Below the pieces are notes generated by a model. The model had not been told where the DNA came from. It worked only from the letters and a program-made list of their open reading frames with translations, and made no database searches. A stretch of 64,000 nt of DNA from an uncultured Dehalococcoidia bacterium (GTDB taxonomy: Bacteria > Chloroflexota > Dehalococcoidia > Lucifugimonadales > UBA3495): NCBI GenBank assembly GCA_958295765.1, contig CATQHB010000002.1:2220091-2284090 (forward strand). The letters are read 5' to 3'. How positions within the stretch are numbered: the first letter of the stretch is position 1; every line of letters starts with the position of its first letter. A program made the position numbers and the translations under genes. This document shows, piece by piece, positions 25,765 to 35,082 of this stretch.

Positions 25765-26991
25765 TTAAGGCGCCACGTCAAACGGCCCGGGCAACTCCAG
25801 TTCCTCGCCAATTTCCCGAATGGCCGGCAGGACTTCCTGGTCCATCAGTTGCAGGCAGCGCATGGTGGCCTCGTGGCTGATGGAGCCGTCGTTGGTCCAG
25901 ACCGCCAGGATGCCGGGGCGCACCAACTCCAGCACTTCCCGCACCTTGCGGATTACCGTGTCCGGGCTGCCGATTACCATGCGGTTGTTGTCAATCATCG
26001 CCTGGTAGGTTTCGTCGGTTACCGGGCCGGTGCGGAAGGGGTCGCTGGCCCGGGTTTCCCGCACCATCGCCTCCCGCTTGTCGTCGGCCCATTCGTCCCG
26101 GGTGGCCCGGTTGTAGCCGGGGGGGAAGGAGTATTCCCGGGGCATGGGCACCCGGCCTACGCCGACCAGGGCCTCCAGAAAACCCCGGCCCTCCACCTTG
26201 GCCTTCTCGTCGGTATCCTGAACGTGAATCGGCAGCATATAGCCGAAGTTCTGCGGCCCGGCCTCATACCCGTACATTCGGGCGGCGTCCCGGTAGATGT
26301 CCTGCATATAGCTGAAGGTGTAGGGAACGATGCCCAAGTAGAAATAGGGATAGTGGCGCTCGGCGCACCAGGCCGCCGTCTCCGCGCTGCCGGTGCCCGG
26401 AATCCAGACCGGCGGGTGGGGCTTTTGCAGGGGCAACTGGAAGGGATTGACCGCCCGGAAGTGGTAGTGCTTGCCCTCCCAGCGGAAGGGGCCGGGCGTC
26501 GTCCAGGTCTTGATGAGCAAGTCATGGGCCTCCTCGAACCGTTCCCGGTTGTAAACCGGGTTGGTGTTGGTGGCCCAGCTTTCGGTGCCGCCGCCCCGGA
26601 CAAAGCCCGACACCAGGCGGCCCCGGGAGATGCAGTCGATTTCCGCCAACTCTTCGGCCAGCCGCAGGGGGTTATCGTGAATCGGCAGGGGATTGCCCAT
26701 CAGCACGATTTTGGGCTTTTTGGTGATGCGGGCCAGGATCGCGGCCTCCAGGTTCATCGCCGCCCCCAGGCTGGTGGGCGTGCTGTGATGCTCGTTGAGC
26801 ATCATCCCGTCAAAGCCCACCTCTTCGCAGTATTGCCACTCATCCAGATAATAGTTGTACTGGTCGGCGGCCACCGCCGGGTCAAAGTGGGAGTTGGAAA
26901 AGGTAACCCGATGGGCGCCGTTGGGACTGTTCTTAACGTCGTCCTCGGTATAGTTAAAGTAAGCACGCTCAGTGAACCGCATTACGAACAT
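25765..26991 (-). CDS. LLM-class flavin-dependent oxidoreductase (second of four)
   Basis: This 408-residue luciferase-like TIM-barrel protein has LNEHHSTPTSLGAAMNLEAA (about 65-84), NPLRLAEELAEIDCISRGRLVSGFVRGGG (about 105-133), and HPPVWIPGTGSAETAAWCAE. The ATG at 26991 sits eight bases after AGGAG, giving MFVMRFTERAYFNY. It is stand-alone, 109 bases upstream of the DCC gene. It is more divergent from the first LLM than a recent duplicate would be. The substrate is unknown. Confidence 0.9.
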   Translation of the reverse strand: MFVMRFTERAYFNYTEDDVKNSPNGAHRVTFSNSHFDPAVAADQYNYYLDEWQYCEEVGFDGMMLNEHHSTPTSLGAAMNLEAAILARITKKPKIVLMGNPLPIHDNPLRLAEELAEIDCISRGRLVSGFVRGGGTESWATNTNPVYNRERFEEAHDLLIKTWTTPGPFRWEGKHYHFRAVNPFQLPLQKPHPPVWIPGTGSAETAAWCAERHYPYFYLGIVPYTFSYMQDIYRDAARMYGYEAGPQNFGYMLPIHVQDTDEKAKVEGRGFLEALVGVGRVPMPREYSFPPGYNRATRDEWADDKREAMVRETRASDPFRTGPVTDETYQAMIDNNRMVIGSPDTVIRKVREVLELVRPGILAVWTNDGSISHEATMRCLQLMDQEVLPAIREIGEELELPGPFDVAP

Positions 26992-27077
26992 GGTCAAATC
27001 TCCTGGGAGAACGATTTGGGCAATCGCCTCTAAAGTTACTCTATGGAGTATCGGTAGTCAATCAACCGGGTTCTTTG

Positions 27078-27281
27078 GTGTTCTCAACAGTTGTTGGTAT
27101 TCCCGGCCAGGCCACCCTGCGTTGTCCGGTAGGGGCGGGTTTATAACCCGCCCTGGTACGGGGCAAGGATGTGTCGGATACGGTGTCTCCGTTACCCAAA
27201 TGATTCCGCCGTTGAGGGACGGGCGGGTTTGTAACCCGCCCCTACGTCGATAATAATACCAACAGGTGTTGAGAATACCGG
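27078..27281. repeat. family C inverted-repeat element, full length
   Basis: Terminal GTTCTCAACAGTTGTTGGTA and TACCAACAGGTGTTGAGAAT flank two internal GGGCGGGTTTATAACCCGCC-type palindromes (about 27129 and 27221). It is a complete, roughly 200-bp MITE-like element. B units follow at 27317-27340 and 27377-27400. Confidence 0.85.
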
Positions 27282-27413
27282 TTCTTTTCCGGGGCTGGTG
27301 CCAAGCCCACAATCCGCTCATGGTGAGCCTGTCGAACCACCCTTCCGTATCCGGTTAGTCCTCTTTCACCACATCCTTCGACTGGCTCAGGATGAGCGGA
27401 AATACCCCGGCCA

Positions 27414-28556
27414 TCACCCCCACAACTCTGCCGAGGCCCGCCGCGCCCCTTCTACCAGGGACTCCAGTTTCATCCAGACAATCCGGGAATCGACCTGCAA
27501 GCGTCCGGCAAAGGTTCCAAAACCGCAGTCCACGCCGGCCAGCATATTCTCCCGTCCCACCACTTCGGCATAGCGGATTATCCGGTCGGCCACCACTTCC
27601 GGGTGTTCGATGAAGTTGGTGGTGGAGTCGATGACGCCGGGGATGATGATTTTCCCTTCAGGGAGTTTCAACTCCCGCCATACTTTCCATTCGTGTTCGT
27701 GGCGCGGGTTGGCGCCGGGGAAAGCGACGGCGGCCGGGCGGGCTTGCAGCACGATGTCGATTACGTCCCGAATCGGCACGTCGGTGTGGTGCGGCCCCAG
27801 GGTGCTGCCCCAGCAAATGTGCATCCGCATCCGGTCCGGCGGCAGGTCGGCCACCGCGTAGTTCAGCACTTCGACGTGCATCGCCGCCACGGCGCGGAAC
27901 TCCTCCAGAGTCAGGTGGGCAAAAATCTGGTGGCGGCCCAGGGCCAGGTCCGGGCAGTCCAACTGGAGCAGAAAGCCGGCGTCCACGATGGCCCGGTACT
28001 GGCGTTTCATCACCTCGGCCAGGGCATAAAGGTACTCCTCGTCGGTGGCGTAATACTCATTATGCAGAAAGCGGGCAATCTGCCCCGGCGACGGGGAGGT
28101 CATAAATACCTCTTCCGCCGGCGCGTCGGTAGCAGCGGCTTTCAGGTTGTCAATATCCGCCTCCACCGCGGCCCAGTCGGACCAGTCAATAGGGCCGGTG
28201 CAGGTAGGGCGAACCTGAAAGGGGGAGGCGAAGGGTTTGAGCAACTCAGCCAGTTCGGGAAACTCCGATGCGCCGTCCGTCCCCAGGGGCGTACTTTCCC
28301 CGTCGTAGCCGGTGAGTCGGTCTTTAACGTACACCGTATAATCCACTCGCCCCTGCTCGCCGTCATTGATAACGTCCAGGCCGGTTGCCGCCTGGCGGTT
28401 CACCACGTCCTGCACGGCGGCGCGCACCGACGAATCCAGGTCAGCCCGGTCGGACCGGCGGGCCTGCTGTTCTTCCACCAGCAGGCCCAGCATCGCCGGG
28501 GGCCGGGGCAGGCTGCCGGTATGGGTAGTGAGCATCCGGTCAACACTCTGTTTCAT
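27414..28556 (-). CDS. MetE C-terminal-like methyltransferase
   Basis: This 380-residue protein is homologous to the C-terminal catalytic barrel of cobalamin-independent methionine synthase. Zinc-ligand motifs are HICWG (about 236-240) and LAGVDCGFGTFAG (about 346-358). The N-terminus TTHTGSLPRP (about 10-19) is diagnostic of the short MetE-like group. The start MKQSVD at 28556 follows AGAGGAA. The N-terminal MetE half is absent, as in archaeal-type MetE and in catabolic homologues, so it may use another methyl donor. Confidence 0.85.
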   Translation of the reverse strand: MKQSVDRMLTTHTGSLPRPPAMLGLLVEEQQARRSDRADLDSSVRAAVQDVVNRQAATGLDVINDGEQGRVDYTVYVKDRLTGYDGESTPLGTDGASEFPELAELLKPFASPFQVRPTCTGPIDWSDWAAVEADIDNLKAAATDAPAEEVFMTSPSPGQIARFLHNEYYATDEEYLYALAEVMKRQYRAIVDAGFLLQLDCPDLALGRHQIFAHLTLEEFRAVAAMHVEVLNYAVADLPPDRMRMHICWGSTLGPHHTDVPIRDVIDIVLQARPAAVAFPGANPRHEHEWKVWRELKLPEGKIIIPGVIDSTTNFIEHPEVVADRIIRYAEVVGRENMLAGVDCGFGTFAGRLQVDSRIVWMKLESLVEGARRASAELWG

Positions 28557-28687
28557 CGCCAGTTCCTCTCCGGTAAGGGATGTTGATAGGAAATGTTGGG
28601 CGTCATTGTAACCGATTACCAAGTAGGCCGCTATGCCCTTTCTTTCACCAACCGGGCCAGGGTAAAGTCTGCGCCAACAACAATATC

Positions 28688-28750
28688 CGCTCATCCTGAG
28701 CTTGTCGAAGGACGGGCCGGGGTGGTTCGACAGGCTCACCATGAGCGGAC
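28688..28750. repeat. inverted pair of family B units
   Basis: GCTCATCCTGAGCTTGTCG and TTCGACAGGCTCACCATGAG face each other between the MetE-like and MFS genes. Confidence 0.8.
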
Positions 28751-28838
28751 TGTAGATTAAGCGGATTGCGCAGGTTGCGGATTGCGCGGGTTGCGGGCTT
28801 TGCCCAATCCCGGTTTCACCGGGATAAAACGCCCGCCC

Positions 28839-30086
28839 CTAAATCTGCAAGCGGCGCAGGGTGGGGCGCCAGACCGCCAGCCAGAGGGTAAAGGCCAGGC
28901 TGACCGTTGCGCCGCCGGCCAGGGCCAGGGGCCAGCTAACCAGGTCGGCTACCAGGGCCATCGGCAGCGAACCAATGAACATCAGACCCGCCGACACATA
29001 CCACAAACTCATCACCCGCCCCTGCAATTCCGTCGGCACGGTGAGTTGCAGCACCGTGGTGCCCAGGGAGATGTAACTGATGCTGCCCATGCCGACGAAC
29101 AGCAGGATGGCCCAGGAAAGCCAGAAGGATTGCGACCAGGCAAAGAGGAACAGGCTGAGGTTAAAGAGCAGAACCGAGCCGATGAGCAGCCGGTTCTTGT
29201 GGCGCGAGTTGCCCAGCAGCGACAAGAGGACGTTAGCCAGCAGCGACCCCAACCCGGCGGCGGTAATCAGCAGGCCGGCGGCGGCGGCGCTGGCGTTCAG
29301 CACCTCTTTGGCAAAGGCCGGCATTACCTGGATATGGGGCATCGCAAAGAACCCAAAGGCAAAACCCACCCCGATGACGGTGAAGGCCACCGGCGTCTTG
29401 CGAAAATAGTCCAGTCCCGCCAGCAAGTCCCGGAGTATCGCCGTGCGCCGGGCCGGCCGGGTTTGCTGGACGTTCCGAATGAGCAGGATAAAACCCACCG
29501 CCAGCAGGTAGCAGCCGGCGTTGATGTAAAGGGCCGGGCCAATGCCCACCAACTCAATGATGCCCCCGGCCAACGCCGGGCCGATTATCCGCCCGGTATT
29601 CATCACCGCCGCGTTCAGCACCACCGCGTTCATTATGTCATCCCGTTCCACCAGGTTGACCACCATCGCCAAACGGGTAGGCATATTGATGGCGTGCAGC
29701 GTCCCCAACAGGAATGACGCAGTGTAAATCTGCCAGACCGCCACCAGGTTGGTCAGGGTCAGGGTCGCTACGGCAAAGATGATGACGGTTACGCCGGTTT
29801 GCGTGGCGATGAGGAGTTTCTGGCGGTTGACCCGGTCGGCAAAGATGCCGCCAAACAGCACCAGGGTCAAGTTGGGGATGCCGTAAAAGAAAATGGTCAG
29901 CCCCAATTGGGAAACCGACTGGGTAAGCTCCAGCACCAGCCAACCCAGGATGAGGAACTGCATCCCCTGAGCCATTGACTGGCCGGAGGTGCTGAGCCAG
30001 AACCAGCGGAAGTTGGGGTAGCGCAAGGCCCCAAAGGCCGGGAGCCGGGGCGCGACTGCCTTGAACCGTGCCAGCAGTTGGGCCAT
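28839..30086 (-). CDS. MFS transporter (enterobactin-exporter-like / DUF894 type)
   Basis: This 415-residue integral membrane protein has about 12 predicted spans. It has the MFS loop FGGIFADRVNRQKLL between spans 2 and 3 (about 77-91). The N-terminus FGALRYPNFRWFWLSTSGQSMAQGMQFLILGWLVLELT is typical of the EntS-like subgroup. It lies upstream of the MetE-like gene on the same strand, but more than 250 bases of repeats separate them. The substrate cannot be inferred. Confidence 0.88.
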   Translation of the reverse strand: MAQLLARFKAVAPRLPAFGALRYPNFRWFWLSTSGQSMAQGMQFLILGWLVLELTQSVSQLGLTIFFYGIPNLTLVLFGGIFADRVNRQKLLIATQTGVTVIIFAVATLTLTNLVAVWQIYTASFLLGTLHAINMPTRLAMVVNLVERDDIMNAVVLNAAVMNTGRIIGPALAGGIIELVGIGPALYINAGCYLLAVGFILLIRNVQQTRPARRTAILRDLLAGLDYFRKTPVAFTVIGVGFAFGFFAMPHIQVMPAFAKEVLNASAAAAGLLITAAGLGSLLANVLLSLLGNSRHKNRLLIGSVLLFNLSLFLFAWSQSFWLSWAILLFVGMGSISYISLGTTVLQLTVPTELQGRVMSLWYVSAGLMFIGSLPMALVADLVSWPLALAGGATVSLAFTLWLAVWRPTLRRLQI

Positions 30087-30394
30087 TTATGTCCTTTGCC
30101 GCCAACGGGCAACCGGATTGGGCAACTAGATTGGGCAACTAGATTGGACAAGCAGATTGGGCCACCAGGATGTAAGACGGGATGCCACCGGCCCCGGGCC
30201 CGGGGAAACCCCCAACCACACCGGCGGCGTTGCGGACACTATAGCACCAGCCGGGGCGGGACGGGGAGAACCGGGCCGGGATTGGTGGGGGCAATCGCAG
30301 CATAAACCGGTCATTCCGGGGAGAACCGGGCCGGGGTTGGTCAAGGCAGCCGTAGCATAAACCGGTCTCATAAACCGTCATTCCGGCCATAAAA

Positions 30395-30491
30395 CCGTCG
30401 TTCCGGCGAAAGCCGGAATCCAGAACCCTCAGTAGCCGGCCCGTTATTTTCCCGAGGATTTCCTGGATTCCGGCCTGCGCCGGAACGACGG
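30395..30491. repeat. family A palindromic element, copy 5
   Basis: The left arm is intact; the right arm has CCGGCCTGCGCCGGAACGAC with two changed bases. It lies in the 800-base gene-free stretch 30087-30890, which also holds B units (30533-30595) and a half family C element (30655-30700). Confidence 0.85.
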
Positions 30492-30890
30492 TTGCTTGGG
30501 TTGCCGTTGCCTAGGTTGCCCTGATTATCTCCCGCTCATCCTGAGCTTGTCGAAGGACGGGGTTGGGGATGGTTCGACCGGCTCACCATGAGCGGGTGGG
30601 CTTACCTGAGCGGGTTAGGCAGATTGTTGGTTTCTGCGTGGCCTTTAATTGAGATGCCAGGGCGGGTTTGAAACCCGCCCCTACCCGTGTCAATGCCAGC
30701 AATGCCAGCAATTCCGCCAATTCCGCCAATTCCGGCAACACCAGCAATGCCGACTCCCGTTGCGAATACCGCAAGGATTGGCGGGGAGGGTAGGGTAAGG
30801 AAACCGTCGGAAAAGGGAACGCCGCCAGGGGAACCGGCGGCAAGAGAAACGCGGCCCCGGCAACTGCCGGAGTCAGGGCAGGCGGATTAG

Positions 30891-31391
30891 TCAACTGCGG
30901 GAGCGCCGGTAGCGGGGGGATAGGCCCAGCGCCTCGGCCTCCAGCAGCAGGTCAACGGCGTTGGCGGCGCGGCGTTGGCGGGTTTCGGGCCGCTTGGCCT
31001 CGGCTACATAGTCGGCGTACTCTTTCCGGTGAGAGTAGGACAGTCGCCCAAAGGCGGCTTGGGCGTTCTCCCGGGATTGCAGGGCCTGAGCCAACTCCGG
31101 CGGCAACTCGGCCTCCCGCGGCTCCGTATCCGGCTCCAGGACAAAGCGGGCGGTGTCGCCGGCCGTTACCCCGGCCCGGTCGCGCAAAGCCTTGTTGACC
31201 ACCAGGATATGCGCGCCACCGCCTTGAGGCAGCAGAGATGAGCGAAAGGGGATTTCGTTTATCGTGCCTTTGACGGCGATGCGCCCCTTGACGCCCAACT
31301 CCCCGGCCACGCTGAACGGCGCCCGGATAAAAGTCCACGCGCCCCGCAAGTCGGGCCTTTCCAGAGTTGCCTCAAATCGGTACACGGTCAT
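30891..31391 (-). CDS. DUF1905 / YdeI-OmpD-associated protein
   Basis: This 166-residue protein combines an N-terminal DUF1905 beta-barrel (MTVYRFEATLERPDLRGAWTFIRAPFSVAGELGVKGR, with strand GAHILVVNKALRDRAG) and a C-terminal YdeI/OmpD-associated helical motif (ALQSRENAQAAFGRLSYSHRKEYADYVAEAKRPETRQRRAANAVDLL). The latter family is sometimes named bacteriocin-protection. The molecular function is not known. It is followed downstream by nothing on the same strand and lies 76 bases from the alpha-E gene. Confidence 0.85.
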   Translation of the reverse strand: MTVYRFEATLERPDLRGAWTFIRAPFSVAGELGVKGRIAVKGTINEIPFRSSLLPQGGGAHILVVNKALRDRAGVTAGDTARFVLEPDTEPREAELPPELAQALQSRENAQAAFGRLSYSHRKEYADYVAEAKRPETRQRRAANAVDLLLEAEALGLSPRYRRSRS

Positions 31392-31413
31392 AAGTACCCC
31401 GGCCTATTCCCCG

Positions 31414-31441
31414 GTAGGGGCGATTCGCGAATCGCCCCTAC
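31414..31441. repeat. family D palindrome (GATTCGCGAATC variant)
   Basis: GTAGGGGCGATTCGCGAATC... forms a perfect 28-bp palindrome between the YdeI-like and alpha-E genes. Confidence 0.85.
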
Positions 31442-31467
31442 CAACCTCGTGAGGGAACGAATCGCCC

Positions 31468-31992
31468 CTACTGCACGAATCGGTGAAAGACTTCCTCCTC
31501 GGTCAGGGCCTCCCGGCTGAACCAGCGGCTTTCAATGGCCTGGTAAATGTCGGCAATGCCGGATTCAATCCGCGCGGTAATTGCGATTACCTGCTCCGGC
31601 GACCGGAGGGAGTCGGCCTCCGTCTCCTCCAGGTCTAGGATGATGGCGGCGATGACCCGAATCAGCTCGACCGGCGCCACCTGGGTAGCGTTCATCCGGG
31701 CTTTGGACAGGCATTGCAGCGCCGACGAGGCCGGATGATTCAACAGGATTTCGCCGGCGACCTGAGCCGGGTCGGGCAGCTCCACCCCTAGAAAGTCGGC
31801 AATGGGCGCCAGCCCGGCGACCAGTTGATCCTCATCCCCGCCGGCCTGCCGGACGCGGTGGGCGGCGGCGCTCACCGCGCGGGCAATGCTTTCCGTCCGC
31901 TCCAGCCAACGGCCCAGCCAGATAAGGTTGTAAACGCGGGAATCGGTCAGCCAATTATCCGGGGACACAGCCAAAGACCTGGGTTCTACCAT
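31468..31992 (-). CDS. short alpha-E domain protein
   Basis: This 174-residue helical protein carries the alpha-E hallmark NLIWLGRWLERTESIARAVSAA (about 22-43), but the family is usually near 310 residues, so this version is about half length. The start ATG at 31992 is favoured over 32007 because GAGGAA precedes it. It is the third gene of the set ATP-grasp, transglutaminase, alpha-E, 30 bases after the transglutaminase stop. The trio is conserved across bacteria and is suspected of making or processing a modified peptide; no activity is established. Confidence 0.78.
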   Translation of the reverse strand: MVEPRSLAVSPDNWLTDSRVYNLIWLGRWLERTESIARAVSAAAHRVRQAGGDEDQLVAGLAPIADFLGVELPDPAQVAGEILLNHPASSALQCLSKARMNATQVAPVELIRVIAAIILDLEETEADSLRSPEQVIAITARIESGIADIYQAIESRWFSREALTEEEVFHRFVQ

Positions 31993-32022
31993 AACAACAT
32001 TCCTCATACTTTTATCGCTGAA

Positions 32023-32931
32023 CTATATCTGCACGGGATTTTCAATCAAGCTGAGGGCATCGTCAAAAGACACCAAATCCCGCTCCAGGTGAACCTGCGC
32101 CCGGGCGGCCTCCAACCAGCCGGAACCCCGGGAGACAAAAGAGCCTTCCACCGGGGCGGCCTGGGTATAGTCCCGGCCGACGGCCAACTTGACCAGGTCG
32201 CCCTGCCGGGCCAACGGCTGGCCCCGGGTGGGGTCGGCCGGCAGCCAGCCCAATTGGGGATGCAGAAACTCCACCCAGGCGTGGGTTTCCCCTGCTTGGG
32301 TCGCCAGCAGGCCGCTCACGTAGCGCGCCGGAATCCCCAACGCCTTGAGCAGCCCCAGGGTCAGGTGGGCCTGGTCCTGACAGACCCCCGCGCCGGCGGC
32401 CAGGACGTGCTCCGCCGTAGTCGCCACCGTGGTGATTTCCTTCACGTACCTTATGTTTTGGTGAACCCAGTAGATAACCCGGCTTACCGCCTCCAGCAGG
32501 CCGTCGGCGCCTTGGGCGATGTCTTGCGCCGCACCAGCCAACTTCTCCGGGTCCACCAGGGGGGTGGGCGTCAGAAACTCCGCCGCCGCCGCGTCATACA
32601 CCGGAGAGCGCAGCGCCACCTCCGGGGGAAAGGCCGGCGGCAGCTCAATACGCACTAACCCGATTGCCAGGATAATCAGTTCCCGGTGGGGCGCAGTTAT
32701 CCTGACCCGGTGAGTAACGTTCCCGTAGGCGTCCCGGAACAGGGCGGGACGGCTTTCGGGATCGGTCATCACCGCGCCGCTGACCGGCGTCTGGTAGGCA
32801 TCGGCGTAAGCGGACAGCCTGAGGAAATTATCGTTCTGCACCACCACGTCGGTGTAGTGGTAGCGGGCCGCATAGGCGTAGCCGGCAAGGACGGCGGCAT
32901 CGCTTATCGAACTACCCAGGTTGGTTTGCAT
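32023..32931 (-). CDS. transglutaminase-like cysteine peptidase family protein
   Basis: This 302-residue protein has a transglutaminase-like fold with the catalytic triad visible as Cys in GAGVCQDQAHLTLGLLKALGIPARYVSG (about 180), His in GETHAWVEF (about 220) and Asp in WLPADPTRG (about 235). The N-terminal 150 residues form the usual beta domain. The ATG follows AGGTGG, and the gene starts inside the end of the ATP-grasp gene (28-base overlap). It is the middle member of the ATP-grasp/transglutaminase/alpha-E set. Confidence 0.9.
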   Translation of the reverse strand: MQTNLGSSISDAAVLAGYAYAARYHYTDVVVQNDNFLRLSAYADAYQTPVSGAVMTDPESRPALFRDAYGNVTHRVRITAPHRELIILAIGLVRIELPPAFPPEVALRSPVYDAAAAEFLTPTPLVDPEKLAGAAQDIAQGADGLLEAVSRVIYWVHQNIRYVKEITTVATTAEHVLAAGAGVCQDQAHLTLGLLKALGIPARYVSGLLATQAGETHAWVEFLHPQLGWLPADPTRGQPLARQGDLVKLAVGRDYTQAAPVEGSFVSRGSGWLEAARAQVHLERDLVSFDDALSLIENPVQI

Positions 32932-34283
32932 AGCCCACCTGATGAGTTATTGGTAATGCGACTGTTGGCCTGGGATACGCGGGTCAGACCGCCGGGCAGG
33001 GCCGTAGCCTCGCCACGCCCGTTCTGGACGGCGAAAACCCGGAGGTCGATGTAACGCTCCTCGAATCCGCCGGTTTCATCATCAAAAATCAGATGCTTGG
33101 AAAAGTCAAGGGTTTCCTGGGCGATGAACACCCGGGGTTCCTCAATGATGTGCCGGGCCAGGTTGGCGCGGTAGTTTCCGCCCAGGTCGGGCATAATGTA
33201 AACCCCCATGCCGCCGTAGCCCTGGCGGGTCTTTACCACCAGCTTATCCAGGTTGTCCAGCACGTACTTGCGGCTGGCCCCGTCTTGCAGGTCATAGGTA
33301 ACGGCCTGTTCCAGAATCGGCTCCTCGCCCAGGTAGTGGCGAATCATCTCCGGCACCCACATAAAGACCAGCTTGTCATCGGCGGCGCTGGTGCCCATCC
33401 CGTTGATCAGCGTTACCTGGCCTTGCAGGTATGCCTCGGTCAGGCCGGGGACGAAAATCTCCAGATCCTCCACCCGCCGGTAAATCACATCCACCGCCAC
33501 GTCGCCGTCCAGGGCCTTGACCATCACCCGCCCGTCGTGGCCGATATACAGGTCGGAGCCTTCCACCAGGGGGATACCCAGCAACTCGGCCAGGTAGCGA
33601 TGCTCAAAGAAGGCCGCTCCGAACTTGCTGTCGGTAAGCAGAACGCAGACCGGGTTCTCTTTATCGCTGAGGGAAGTGAACAAGTCCAGGTAAGTTGCCT
33701 TTATGTCGTAGGGAACGATGTCGTAGGCGGCGGCCAGTTCCGGCAGCAGGGTTTCCGCCATAGCAACGGATTTAAGCTGGTAGGAAATCCCGGAGGGAAT
33801 CCGCAGGTTGTCCTCCAGAATCACGTACCGCCCGTCCTCGAGGTGAACCAGGTCGATGCCGTAAATGTGAACGAAGGTGTCCTTGGCCGGGCGGAATCCC
33901 TGGTATTCCGGGTAGTAATACTGGCAGGAGTAGATAACGTCCTCGGGAACGACCGGCTGCTCGCCAGTGTAGAGGTCCAGCAGAAACCGGTTCAGGGCCT
34001 TGAGCCGCTGCTCCACCCCGGCGCCCACCATGTCCCACTCGGCCTGGGGGATGATGCGCGGTATCCAGTCGGTGGGCATAGGGCGGAAGGATTTGGGGTC
34101 AAGGAGAAAGGCAAAGGCGTCGAGGGCCGCCTCCCGCTTACCCTGCCGCCAGATGTCCCGCAGCCCCGCCACGTCCCGGTCGCCCAGGGCCGCCAGGGCG
34201 TCCTGATAGTTGGGCTGCACTGAGCCGTCCGAGGCAAGGTATTCGCTGTAGGTTTTTTGTTCCGGCATTGGCAACGGCAGCAT
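32904..34283 (-). CDS. circularly permuted type 2 ATP-grasp protein
   Basis: This 459-residue ATP-grasp protein belongs to the circularly permuted group. It shows PQAEWDMVGAGVEQRLKALNRFLLDLY (about 74-100), PAKDTFVHIYGIDLVH, VILEDNLRIPSGISYQL and the glycine-rich DKLVVKTRQGYGGMGVYIMPD near the C-terminus. These enzymes are thought to make peptide-like bonds using ATP. It is first in the operon and is preceded by the tRNA-Ala, which reads in the same direction. Met6 is an alternative start. Confidence 0.9.
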   Translation of the reverse strand: MLPLPMPEQKTYSEYLASDGSVQPNYQDALAALGDRDVAGLRDIWRQGKREAALDAFAFLLDPKSFRPMPTDWIPRIIPQAEWDMVGAGVEQRLKALNRFLLDLYTGEQPVVPEDVIYSCQYYYPEYQGFRPAKDTFVHIYGIDLVHLEDGRYVILEDNLRIPSGISYQLKSVAMAETLLPELAAAYDIVPYDIKATYLDLFTSLSDKENPVCVLLTDSKFGAAFFEHRYLAELLGIPLVEGSDLYIGHDGRVMVKALDGDVAVDVIYRRVEDLEIFVPGLTEAYLQGQVTLINGMGTSAADDKLVFMWVPEMIRHYLGEEPILEQAVTYDLQDGASRKYVLDNLDKLVVKTRQGYGGMGVYIMPDLGGNYRANLARHIIEEPRVFIAQETLDFSKHLIFDDETGGFEERYIDLRVFAVQNGRGEATALPGGLTRVSQANSRITNNSSGGLCKPTWVVR

Positions 34284-34412
34284 AATCTATACTCATCCCT
34301 TCCGATTCTCGGCCTGTCTGTTACCAAGTATAGCAAGGGCAGGTTAATCCTGTGTTACGCCGAGGTTACAATTATTAAAATTACCATCTATAAAATTACC
34401 AAATGTATGGCC

Positions 34413-34487
34413 TGGTGGAGGTGAGGGGATTCGAACCCCTGACCCCCTGCGTGCAAAGCAGGCGCTCTCCCTCTGAGCTACACCCCC
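34413..34487 (-). tRNA. tRNA-Ala (anticodon TGC)
   Basis: The cloverleaf reads GGGGGTG acceptor, D arm TAGCTCAGAGGGAGAGC, anticodon stem CCTGC/GCAGG around TTTGCAC, and T arm AGGGGTTCGAATCCCCT. The last acceptor strand CACCTCC is followed by A and an encoded CCA (34413-34415). The anticodon TGC specifies alanine. Confidence 0.97.
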
Positions 34488-34530
34488 AACTGTGGCGTAC
34501 TCTATTTTATCACGTTTGGCGGGGGGTTGG

Positions 34531-34866
34531 CGGTATTCTCAACGGGTGTTGACCGAGAATCGCGTCTTAACTATGGCAACCGTCGTTCCGGCGAAAGCCG
34601 GAATCCAGGAAATCCCCCGGAAAAGAGCGGGCCGGCTACCGAGGGTTCTGGATTCCGGCTTTCGCCGGAACGACGGTTGTGTGCTGCGGTGGCCCTGAAG
34701 TGGTGTGGGTATTCCTTGCCCGGCCCGGCTCCGGCGGCTGGTAGGGGCGGGTTTATAACCCGCCCGGCGTTCAACGGCAAGGAAACGCCGGAAAACGGGT
34801 GCGCCATATCCGACCGGTTCGTGCCTCAAGCCTGGAGGGGTTATAAACCCGCCCCTGCGCCAACGT
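34531..34866. repeat. family C element with a family A element inserted in it
   Basis: GGTATTCTCAACGGGTGTTG (about 34532) opens a C-type element. Its GGGCGGGTTTATAACCCGCC cores lie at 34746-34770 and 34838-34855, and family A copy 6 sits between the left end and the first core. B units follow at 34873-34950. Confidence 0.7.
34580..34676. repeat. family A palindromic element, copy 6
   Basis: Intact arms lie within the family C element just right of the tRNA-Ala gene. Confidence 0.9.
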
Positions 34867-35082
34867 ATAACCGCTCATGGTGAGCTTGTCGAACCACCCG
34901 TTTATCCTTCGACAAGCTCAGGATGAGCGGGCGACAAACTCAGGATGAGCGGGGTATTCTCAACACCGCCCGATATTCGACATCGGGGGCGCAAACGGGT
35001 ATTATATTGCCCATCGAAAAAGCGGAAACGTATCCCGATTTTCACCTTTAGAGATTAAAGATTGGGAGATAAGGAGCAGCAG

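Noticed and set aside
34413-34866. Integration site at the tRNA-Ala 3' end
   Set aside because: The neighbouring DNA is a short repeat element; no integrase or duplicated tRNA end was seen.
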